Made by a program: the position numbers and the translations under genes. 59,233 nucleotides of DNA, from positions 153,442 through 212,674 of the forward strand of contig CYUG01000017.1 of NCBI GenBank assembly GCA_001403775.1, written 5' to 3'. The number at the start of each line of letters is the position of its first letter. Position 1 is the first letter of the stretch. Shown in pieces: positions 26,994 through 34,295 of the stretch. The notes beneath the pieces are model-generated. The model saw nothing but the letters and a program-made list of their open reading frames with translations, was not told the DNA's origin and did no database searches. Source of the DNA: Dermabacter indicis (GTDB lineage: Bacteria > Actinomycetota > Actinomycetes > Actinomycetales > Dermabacteraceae).

Positions 26994-27665
26994 GTGACCG
27001 CATCCGAACCGACCGTCGCGGATCCACGTACTCCCGCGCGCTTCTGGATCGCTCTCGCTTCGATCGCGCTTGTGTTCGTCCTTTTAGCACCGATCGCCCC
27101 GCCGGTGCTTATGACCCTCTTTCCCTTTCACGTTTCCGACCCGCCGGGGACCCAACCGCCATTCGGGGGTCTCAATGACATCATCGCGCATGTCTCCGTC
27201 GCGGCGCTGATCTTCGCGTGCGCCCTCGGCGCGGGGAATCTCGCTGGCCTCGCCGCAGTCCCGTTTGCGATCACGGCCCTCACGCGATGCGGGGGTGCGG
27301 TTCGCCTCTGGTTTATTTCGCTCAGCACCATTTTCTTCGTCGTGGGCCCACTTCTCGAGATTATGAGCGCCGTGACGCTCTTCGCCCTTCTCTGGAATCT
27401 CCCGTTCGCGGCCATGGGAGATCCGTCCACCGGCACGCTGTCGCCGCATTGGGAGTGGATCATGCACATGCTTGTCTTCGGGATACTTATCGTTCCAATC
27501 GCCATCGATCTTGCGCGGTTCGCCGTCATGGTGCTCGCGGGATTCGTGGCGTACTGCTCGGGTCCTCGGCCCGCCCCACAGGTGTCGAGAGAGTCGCGGC
27601 AACCGTTGGATCTTCCGGCACCCTTCCCCGGTGCCGTAGAGTTCCGCACGTCACCCTTCACTTAG
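26994..27665 (+). CDS. Multipass membrane protein, paralogue 1 of 3
   Basis: I do not recognise this family. The 223-aa protein starts at GTG 26994 with AAGGAG 6 nt before it. About four hydrophobic segments lie near residues 15-42, 62-92, 105-133 and 158-188. Features shared with the next two genes are ARFWIALASIA at TM1, the SDPPG loop, FAITALTRC after TM2, FFVVGP in TM3, and IDLARFAVMVLAG in TM4. A ~40-residue Pro-rich cytoplasmic tail follows. It lies on the opposite strand between jetB and jetA and starts a three-gene operon (13-nt gap to the next). Confidence 0.85.
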   Translation: MTASEPTVADPRTPARFWIALASIALVFVLLAPIAPPVLMTLFPFHVSDPPGTQPPFGGLNDIIAHVSVAALIFACALGAGNLAGLAAVPFAITALTRCGGAVRLWFISLSTIFFVVGPLLEIMSAVTLFALLWNLPFAAMGDPSTGTLSPHWEWIMHMLVFGILIVPIAIDLARFAVMVLAGFVAYCSGPRPAPQVSRESRQPLDLPAPFPGAVEFRTSPFT

Positions 27666-27678
27666 TTTTCGAGGCGCC

Positions 27679-28266
27679 ATGGCCGTACATGCACCCCCCA
27701 CTCACCGCGGCCCCGCAACGCTGTGGATTGTGTTCAGCACGCTCGCACTGGCGGTGATTCCTCTTCTACCGATCGTTCTTTTCACCTTCTCGGTGGACGA
27801 TCCCGCCTCACCTCTACCCGAGAGTGCCGGAAGTGTGGCTATCTACGCGCAGCAGTTCGATTTTCTCGTGGGATACCTGAAATCGCTCGCCGTTCTCCTC
27901 ATCACCGGGATAGTTGGTGCGAACCTTCTCGCTCTTTTGTCGTTCCCCTTTGCTCTCACGGCTCTCAAGAGGTGCTCACGCAAGGCTCGCCAAAAGAACA
28001 TTTATTCGCTCATTTACTTCGTGGTGGGGCCCATTCTCGTGGTCCTGAGCCTCATCGTGCTCGTCGTCCTCTACCTCGTAGTGATAAATGTGGTCGACGC
28101 GGTGACGTCGAACAGGGAGGCTGCACAAAACACTGCGATGCCTTTCTTTATCGCCATCGTCGTGATACCCCCATTCCTCGACATCGCGAGGTTTGCCTAT
28201 CTTCTCTTCGCCGGTATCCGGGTGTACCGCACGAAGCCGCACCACCAGGAGGTCGAGGCGTCGTGA
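27679..28266 (+). CDS. Multipass membrane protein, paralogue 2 of 3
   Basis: A 195-aa protein of the same unrecognised family. It has four hydrophobic segments and the shared motifs TLWIVFSTLAL, the VDDPAS loop, FALTALKRC, YFVVGPILVV and LDIARFAYLLFAGI. The loop between TM2 and TM3 is basic (KRCSRKARQKN), suggesting it faces the cytoplasm. The last codons overlap the start of paralogue 3 by 3 nt (GTGA), so translation is coupled. Local base composition is somewhat less GC-rich (about 55-60%) than the flanking jet genes, which may mean separate acquisition. Confidence 0.85.
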   Translation: MAVHAPPTHRGPATLWIVFSTLALAVIPLLPIVLFTFSVDDPASPLPESAGSVAIYAQQFDFLVGYLKSLAVLLITGIVGANLLALLSFPFALTALKRCSRKARQKNIYSLIYFVVGPILVVLSLIVLVVLYLVVINVVDAVTSNREAAQNTAMPFFIAIVVIPPFLDIARFAYLLFAGIRVYRTKPHHQEVEAS

Positions 28267-28895
28267 ACGCTCCGCCAACCAAGATTTCGATACGCAATCA
28301 TGCCGGCCCCGCGCGAGTGTGGGTCCTTCTGTCGTCGATCGCGTTTGCCCTGCTCGTGCTCGCTCCCGGCGTTGGGGTCGCGCTCCTTTTATTCCCCGTT
28401 TTCATCGAGGATCCGCCGGACACAATGCCGGCCTTCCGGGGTGTCAACACGCTGACCTACACCGTTGTGCGTTCGGTTCTCATGTGCGTCGTGGCCGCCC
28501 TCGCCGCCAATGTCCTCGTCATGCTCGCCGCCCCCGCTGTCGTCCGTGCGATTAAACGGTGCCCCACGCCGAGTGCCGCACGGTTCGGAACCATCTCCGC
28601 GATCGTGTTCGGCGCGGGTCTTCTCCTCAACGCGGCGGTCTGGGGTTTAGCGCTCGGCCCGTCCGTTCTTTCCTTTTTCCCCGCTCTTCAAGGGGCTGCC
28701 GGATCGCTTGGAAATGTCAGTTCACAGGCCTTTGAGAAGCTCCCGCTCCTCTCGTGGATTTTCATGCTCGGGCCGTTCTTCGTCGACTGGGTGCGATTCC
28801 TTTTGATGATGGTCGCAGGAATCGTCGTCTCTCAAGCGAAGCAACCGAGCAGTGCCCAACCCGGCGAAGCTCTTACGGCTCAGGAACCTCGCTGA
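28263..28895 (+). CDS. Multipass membrane protein, paralogue 3 of 3
   Basis: A 210-aa member of the same family starting at GTG 28263. Shared motifs are ARVWVLLSSIAF, the EDPPD loop, VVRAIKRC, and FVDWVRFLLMMVAGI, in the same order and spacing as in its two neighbours. The sequences have diverged strongly while topology is retained. The 3' end runs 23 nt into the end of convergent jetA, so the two transcripts overlap antisense. Function is unknown; an envelope partner of the JetABC complex is one possibility, mere insertion another. Confidence 0.85.
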   Translation: MNAPPTKISIRNHAGPARVWVLLSSIAFALLVLAPGVGVALLLFPVFIEDPPDTMPAFRGVNTLTYTVVRSVLMCVVAALAANVLVMLAAPAVVRAIKRCPTPSAARFGTISAIVFGAGLLLNAAVWGLALGPSVLSFFPALQGAAGSLGNVSSQAFEKLPLLSWIFMLGPFFVDWVRFLLMMVAGIVVSQAKQPSSAQPGEALTAQEPR

Positions 28896-30372
28896 GGAAG
28901 AAGAACGAGGGCACGCGCGCCGCATAGTCGATGCCCGCTCCTTCGAGCGTGTCTTCGCGCCAGCGCACGATCTCCGTGTCCCCCTCCCGAAGGCTCGCAT
29001 GCGCCGTAGCGAGGAACATGAGCCCAATGACGCTCGCGAGCCCCTGCGGGGCGCCCTCCTCGCGCACGATTTGACCGATGCTTGCCTGCCCCTTCGCCTT
29101 GACGACGCCGTTGACGGAGGAGGCGAGCCCCACGAGATCAATGTCGTTCGTGCGCACGAGCTCGTCGAGCACCTCGACACTGAGGCGTGAGGCATCGTGG
29201 ACCTCCGCTTCGGGCGGCACGCCGGGATCGCTCGGGTCCTTGAGGAGGTGCTGCGCGACGGAGTTCATCTGCGCGCGCGAAAGCCCGAGGTCGATGTTTT
29301 CGGCCTTGCGGTGGCTCACGACGTCTTTTTGCGCGAGGGCGATGCCTTGCGCTTCTTGCAGGAGGTCGAGCAGAACGCGGTGCTGGCGGAAGTCCTGGCT
29401 ACGTACGAAGCGCGCAAGCGAACGATAGAGCTCGGTCTTGACGTCGAGCACTTCTTGGGCGGGCTCATAAAGATCGCTGAACACGTTCGCGAGGCGGTCG
29501 CGCTCGCGTCGCGTGAGGTTCCGCGTGAAGTCGCGAGTGAGCAGGCGATCCACGAGGTCCTGGGCGCGCTCGTTCTGCTTCGGGTCGTTGAGCATCCGGA
29601 AGAACGCCGTGAAGGTCTTGCCCACCTTGGACTGACCGAGCAGGTCATCGCCCGCGAGGAGCTGTTCGAGAATTTCGCCGCGCGAGCCTTCGGGCGAGAG
29701 AATCTGCTCGCGGAGGTTGAGGTCCACGGCGCGCAGATCCTCGCGGTACTGGAGGAAGTCGCCGCTCAGTTCGTCGGCCACCTGGAGGATGTCGCGTAGG
29801 CGTTCCGCGGAGTGCTCAGCCGGCGGAAGCATGAGCTCGCCCTCGCTGAGCGCTTGAATCTCTCGTTCGATCTGGGCGCGGCGCAGCTGGAGGCCACGCA
29901 AGCGCACATCGCGATCACCTTCGGTATCTTCGGCAAGGCGCTCGAACTGCTGCATGACGAGCGTAAGGCGAGATTCGGTGGTCGTAGGCCGATGTTCCTC
30001 GAGCGACGAAATGAAAGCGATCGCCTCGACCGTCGACACGGAAAGCTCGAAGGTCGTCTCGACCGTCGTGGGGTCGTCGCGTCTCGTGAGGTAGCCTTCG
30101 CGGACCCATGCATCCACGTAGTCCGATGCTCCGCGTTGAACCTCGTCGTCGCCTCGCAGCAGGTCTAGGTGACTCGCCACGCGCGCCACGAGCTCCGAAC
30201 GATCAAGCCTGCGGTCGCCCGCGGGAAACACGGTCTGCAATATCGCGAGTGTTGCGGGCGCCTTCGTTGCGGAGAGCAGCCGCCATGTGGACATGCGGCG
30301 AAGCCGCTCGTAGGCCTCGGCGCGCTCGTTCGCGCTATGACCGCCGAAGGTTTGAAGATCGCTCACACTCAC
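28873..30372 (-). CDS. jetA: JetA/MksF-like kleisin subunit (DUF3375)
   Basis: A 499-aa DUF3375 protein, the kleisin of Wadjet/MksBEF systems that closes the SMC ring. Family features: the N-terminal winged-helix region (LRRMSTWRLLSATKAPATLAIL), the DYVDAWVREGYL segment, FELSVSTVEAIAFISSLE, long helices (residues ~150-330), and a C-terminal winged-helix domain. GTG 30372 or GTG 30366 (better spaced from GAGGC) may be the start. It follows tgt by 29 nt and is likely cotranscribed with it. Separation from jetB is unusual for this operon. Confidence 0.9.
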   Translation of the reverse strand: MSVSDLQTFGGHSANERAEAYERLRRMSTWRLLSATKAPATLAILQTVFPAGDRRLDRSELVARVASHLDLLRGDDEVQRGASDYVDAWVREGYLTRRDDPTTVETTFELSVSTVEAIAFISSLEEHRPTTTESRLTLVMQQFERLAEDTEGDRDVRLRGLQLRRAQIEREIQALSEGELMLPPAEHSAERLRDILQVADELSGDFLQYREDLRAVDLNLREQILSPEGSRGEILEQLLAGDDLLGQSKVGKTFTAFFRMLNDPKQNERAQDLVDRLLTRDFTRNLTRRERDRLANVFSDLYEPAQEVLDVKTELYRSLARFVRSQDFRQHRVLLDLLQEAQGIALAQKDVVSHRKAENIDLGLSRAQMNSVAQHLLKDPSDPGVPPEAEVHDASRLSVEVLDELVRTNDIDLVGLASSVNGVVKAKGQASIGQIVREEGAPQGLASVIGLMFLATAHASLREGDTEIVRWREDTLEGAGIDYAARVPSFFFLSEVPEP

Positions 30373-30401
30373 GCCTCAACACTATCGAAGCCGCGCGCGG
30401 C

Positions 30402-31661
30402 TTAGCGGTACTCGCCGTAGTAGGCGCCCGTGCGCTCCTCGCGAAGCGCCTCGAAGTCGTCGCTCAGGATGGCTTCGCGGATCTCCTCGACGAGCCGCAC
30501 CACGAAGCGCTCGTTGTGGATCGTGCACAGGGTCGAGGACAGCATTTCCTTCGCCTTGAACAGGTGGTGGATGTAGGCCGCGGTGTAGTGCGTGCACGTG
30601 TAGCAATCGCAGGCGTCGTCGATCGGGGCGAATTGTGTGCGGTACTTCAAGCCCGTGAGATTCACGCGGCCGCGCGCGGTATACACGGCGCTGTTGCGCG
30701 CGACGCGCGAGGGTGAGACGCAATCGAAGGTGTCCGCGCCCGCGGCGATGCCCGCGAAGAGGTCGTCCATCTCGGAAAGGCCGAGGAGGTGTCGCGGCTT
30801 TTCCTCGGGAAGCTCGTCGGTCACCCAGCCAACGATCGTCGAGAGGTTCTCTTTCTCGAGTGCGCCGCCGATGCCGAAGCCGTCGAACTGCCAGCCGTCA
30901 ACGGTCATCGAGCCGAGGTCACGTGAGGCCTTACGGCGAAGGTCCTCGTACTGCGCGCCTTGGATCACGCCCCACAGCATCTGGTAGGGCTTGCCTTCGC
31001 GCTCTTCGGTAAGCCGCTTGTGCTCGGCGATGCAGCGCTCCGCCCACAGCCGCGTGCGCTCGAGCGCCTCCTCCTGGTAGCCGCGGGAGTTCATGAGGGT
31101 CGTGAGCTCGTCGAACGCGAACATCACGTCCGCGCCGAGCGAGTGCTGGATCTGCATCGAGAACTCGGGAGTGAAGCGATGCTCCGAGCCGTCGATGAAG
31201 CTGCGGAAATTCACGCCGTCATCATCAACGTGGGCGAGGCGCTCCTTGCCTTTCTTCGTCGCGAAATCCGTGCCGTCGGGTGTGCTCGCGCGATCGCTGC
31301 CCGCGAAGGATTCGGAAAGCACCTTCTGGAAGCCCGCACCGAGGCTCATGACCTGGAAGCCGCCCGAGTCGGTGTACGTGGGGCCATCCCAGTTCATGAA
31401 GGAGCCGAAGCCTCCGGCCTCGTCGATGAGCTCGTGGCCCGGCTGGAGATACAGGTGATAAGCGTTCGCGAGGATCGCTTGCGCGCCGAGCTCCTTCATC
31501 GATTCCGGAAGGACCGACTTCACGGTGGCCTTCGTGCCCACCGGGATGAAGGCGGGGGTCTGGATGTCACCGTGCGGCGTGTGGATCACACCCGCGCGTG
31601 CCTTTTCTCCGTGGCGCGCGGCAATATCGAAGCCGGCACCCGCTTTTTCGCTCGTGGTCAT
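30402..31661 (-). CDS. tgt: Queuine/preQ1 tRNA-guanine transglycosylase
   Basis: Exchanges guanine 34 of GUN-anticodon tRNAs for a 7-deazaguanine. The ATG at 31661 gives 419 aa. Visible are the base-binding TDSGGFQVM (D98), GVIQGAQYEDLR, GIGGALEKEN, the FDCVSPSRVARN segment with the nucleophilic Asp, and the zinc site CDCYTC plus a downstream His. No queuosine synthesis genes are in the window, so the organism may salvage queuine or preQ1. It is upstream of jetA on the same strand and divergent from the first acyltransferase gene. Confidence 0.95.
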   Translation of the reverse strand: MTTSEKAGAGFDIAARHGEKARAGVIHTPHGDIQTPAFIPVGTKATVKSVLPESMKELGAQAILANAYHLYLQPGHELIDEAGGFGSFMNWDGPTYTDSGGFQVMSLGAGFQKVLSESFAGSDRASTPDGTDFATKKGKERLAHVDDDGVNFRSFIDGSEHRFTPEFSMQIQHSLGADVMFAFDELTTLMNSRGYQEEALERTRLWAERCIAEHKRLTEEREGKPYQMLWGVIQGAQYEDLRRKASRDLGSMTVDGWQFDGFGIGGALEKENLSTIVGWVTDELPEEKPRHLLGLSEMDDLFAGIAAGADTFDCVSPSRVARNSAVYTARGRVNLTGLKYRTQFAPIDDACDCYTCTHYTAAYIHHLFKAKEMLSSTLCTIHNERFVVRLVEEIREAILSDDFEALREERTGAYYGEYR

Positions 31662-31775
31662 TGCGCCATTTTCCCACGAGTACGCACGCACCGTCGACGC
31701 GGCTCGTCGATTGCACGCGCTGTGCCTACCTGTAAAGTTCTGTATCGTTCCACGTTCACAACACCGGAAGGGCAC

Positions 31776-34175
31776 ATGGCGAACGCACGCGGGCACCGTG
31801 CCCCTTCAACGAACGAGAGCACCCCAAGTTTCGCACTCGAGGACTTCCTCCAGGGCGCACAAGAACCCGCCCCTGAGGATCTCGACGGCTTCTCGTGGGT
31901 CCAGGAAGCCGAGGAACGCGAAAGCGAAGACATCGCCGCATGGGGCGCTGCCGAAGACACGGGCGAGCCTTTCGTGTGGTACCAGGAGCCACAAGTTGCC
32001 GAGGAAGCGTCGGACTCCCCCGCACCAAAACGGGAGGAAACCGAAACCTCACCCGCCCCCGCGAAAAAAGCCCAGCCCTCCCACTTCCGCCCCGAAATCG
32101 AGGGGCTGCGCGCCGTGAGCGTGTTCATGATCGTCGTGTACCACGTGTGGCTCGGGCGCGTCTCCGGCGGCGTGGACGTGTTCCTCTTCATCTCGGCGTT
32201 CCTCCTCGGCTCTTCATTTGCGCGGCGCCTCGATGCGCGCAAACCCTTCGGCCCCGTGCGGTACTGGCTGCGCACCTTCACGAGGCTCATGCCGCCCGCG
32301 ACCGTCGCGATCCTCGCAACCCTGCTCGGCAGCTACCTGATTCTGCCCGAATCCTCGTGGCAAACCGTGATCTCGCACGCGATCGCCTCCGCGACATACG
32401 TCCAAAACATTTGGCTCTCCATCACGAGCGTGGACTACTACGCGCTCGACGCCTCAACCGCCTCACCGCTCCAGCACTTCTGGTCGCTCTCGCTCCAGGG
32501 CCAGGTGTTCCTCACGTGGCCGCTGCTGTTCATCGCGGCAAAGTTCGCTGCGAAGAAAAGCGCGCACCCACGCCGCGTCGCCTTCGGTTTCTTTACCGTG
32601 ATCGCCGCCGCCTCGTTCGCGTTCTCGATCTACTACACGGCAACGCATCAATCGGCGGCCTACTTCTCCACCCCGGCGCGCGCATGGGAAGTGGCGTGCG
32701 GCACCCTTCTCGCGCTAAGCCTTCCCACGCTCGACCGCCTCCTCGGTTCGGCGCGCCCCGGCGCGCCCACGATGCCCCGTCACCGCACCCTGCGCGCGCT
32801 CGCGGGCTGGGCGGGCTTCGCCCTCCTCGTGTCGCTCGGCATCGTGCTCAACGTCCAGGGTCTCTTCCCCGGCTGGATCGCCCTGTGGCCCCTCACGGGC
32901 GCGGGCCTCATCATCATTGCGGGATACTCGGGCACGTCGTGGGGCTTCGACCGCATTCTGACGATGAAGCTCCCGCGGGCACTCGCGTCAAGTTCCTACA
33001 GCCTCTACCTCCTGCACTGGCCGATCCTCATCCTTTGGCTCGCGCACTCCGGCCAGAAACGCGCGGGCGCTCTCGATGGCCTCGCCGTGATCGCCGGAAG
33101 CATGGTTCTCGCGTGGGTGCTTTCAACGATCGTTGACTCGCGCTTTCGCAAACCCTCGTGGAAGAGCGCACCCTGGTGGCGTTCCCTCACGGTGATCGGC
33201 ACGTGCCTTGCCCTTGTTCTTGGCGGGGCACTTGGCCTTCGCGGCTACCTTGCGAGCCAGCAGACGTCGGACCCCATCACCGCAACCGCACCCGAAAGCT
33301 CGCGCGCCCTCACCGAGACTTTCAATCCGGACACCCTCAGCCCCAAGGGCTTCGAGCTGGATGACCAGTGGCCGAGCCTCCCCCACCTGTGTGACGACCC
33401 GAGCGGGACCCTCGTGGCAACGAGGGACATCCCCTGCGAGACCCTCCGGCCTCTCGACGCGAAGACCGACGCAACAGTTCTGGTCGTGGGGTCCTCCCAC
33501 TCACGCCAGTTCATCCCCACACTTCTTGACGAGGCGAAGCGGAACAACTGGCAAATCATTAACTTCACGAAGAACGCGTGCACCTTCCGGGAGGATTCAG
33601 CACTCGCGGACGGAGAGTACTGCAAGGGCTACTTCGACCAGGTCATGAAGGCGATCGACACCCACGAGCCCGATCTCGTGCTCATGACCTCCACCAAAGC
33701 AACCCCGAACGGGACGGGTGAAGCGGTTCCCGAAGGCACCCGTGAAGGTATCCAGGCGATCCTGGATAAAGGGACAAGCGTGCTCGCCGTTCGCGATGCA
33801 CCGCGCTGGCCCACGAGCCTTTACACGTGCGCCGAGTCCGTGATCAACGCGGGCGGCGACCCCAAGCGCGCCGACGATGAGTGCGGAGCGAACCTGAGTT
33901 CAAAACTCGCCGAGGAGGACCCGAGCGCGGCTCTCGACGGCATGACCGGGGAAACCGGCGCGAAGCTCTACCGCATGGATCTCAGCGATCTCATTTGCCC
34001 CGATGGCCGCTGCGCCCCGATCCAGGGCAACGCCTACGTGTACATGGACGACAATCACCTCACGCGCACGTTCACGAGCGGGATCGCGAAGGAGGTTTCG
34101 GCGAGATTTGAGCGGCTCGGCATCCCGCTCGAAGGAAACGCTGGTAGGGCGGGGTCCGACGGTGGCGGGGCTTAA
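31776..34175 (+). CDS. OafA-like acyltransferase-3 with C-terminal SGNH domain
   Basis: A 799-aa membrane O-acyltransferase starting at ATG 31776 after GGAAGGG. The first ~95 residues are acidic and disordered (many Glu, Pro, Ala), an unusual cytoplasmic extension. The acyltransferase-3 domain with about ten membrane helices opens with EGLRAVSVFMIVVYHVW, which carries the conserved Arg and His. The extracellular SGNH part has VVGSSHSRQF with the nucleophile Ser and a late DDNHL with the Asp/His pair. Such proteins transfer acetyl groups to surface glycans. It opens the glycan region and resembles the protein at 40914. Confidence 0.9.
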   Translation: MANARGHRAPSTNESTPSFALEDFLQGAQEPAPEDLDGFSWVQEAEERESEDIAAWGAAEDTGEPFVWYQEPQVAEEASDSPAPKREETETSPAPAKKAQPSHFRPEIEGLRAVSVFMIVVYHVWLGRVSGGVDVFLFISAFLLGSSFARRLDARKPFGPVRYWLRTFTRLMPPATVAILATLLGSYLILPESSWQTVISHAIASATYVQNIWLSITSVDYYALDASTASPLQHFWSLSLQGQVFLTWPLLFIAAKFAAKKSAHPRRVAFGFFTVIAAASFAFSIYYTATHQSAAYFSTPARAWEVACGTLLALSLPTLDRLLGSARPGAPTMPRHRTLRALAGWAGFALLVSLGIVLNVQGLFPGWIALWPLTGAGLIIIAGYSGTSWGFDRILTMKLPRALASSSYSLYLLHWPILILWLAHSGQKRAGALDGLAVIAGSMVLAWVLSTIVDSRFRKPSWKSAPWWRSLTVIGTCLALVLGGALGLRGYLASQQTSDPITATAPESSRALTETFNPDTLSPKGFELDDQWPSLPHLCDDPSGTLVATRDIPCETLRPLDAKTDATVLVVGSSHSRQFIPTLLDEAKRNNWQIINFTKNACTFREDSALADGEYCKGYFDQVMKAIDTHEPDLVLMTSTKATPNGTGEAVPEGTREGIQAILDKGTSVLAVRDAPRWPTSLYTCAESVINAGGDPKRADDECGANLSSKLAEEDPSAALDGMTGETGAKLYRMDLSDLICPDGRCAPIQGNAYVYMDDNHLTRTFTSGIAKEVSARFERLGIPLEGNAGRAGSDGGGA

Positions 34176-34238
34176 GCGTGCCTCCGGCAACGTACGTCAC
34201 GCTCGAAGTGGCGGCGCGATCGTGCCCGTAGCATGTAC

Positions 34239-34267
34239 GCTCGAACATGGCCTTCGAGCCCATGTTC
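34239..34267 (+). promoter_or_regulatory. Two mutually exclusive hairpins in leader of DUF6541-like gene
   Basis: GCTCGAA (34239-34245) can pair with TTCGAGC (34253-34259), a 7-bp stem. GAACATGG (34243-34250) can pair with CCATGTTC (34260-34267), an 8-bp stem. They share bases, so only one can form at a time. They end 28 nt before the start codon. A switch-like role is speculative. Confidence 0.5.
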
Positions 34268-34295
34268 TTCTAACGTTCACGACCCAAGGCGGCAC

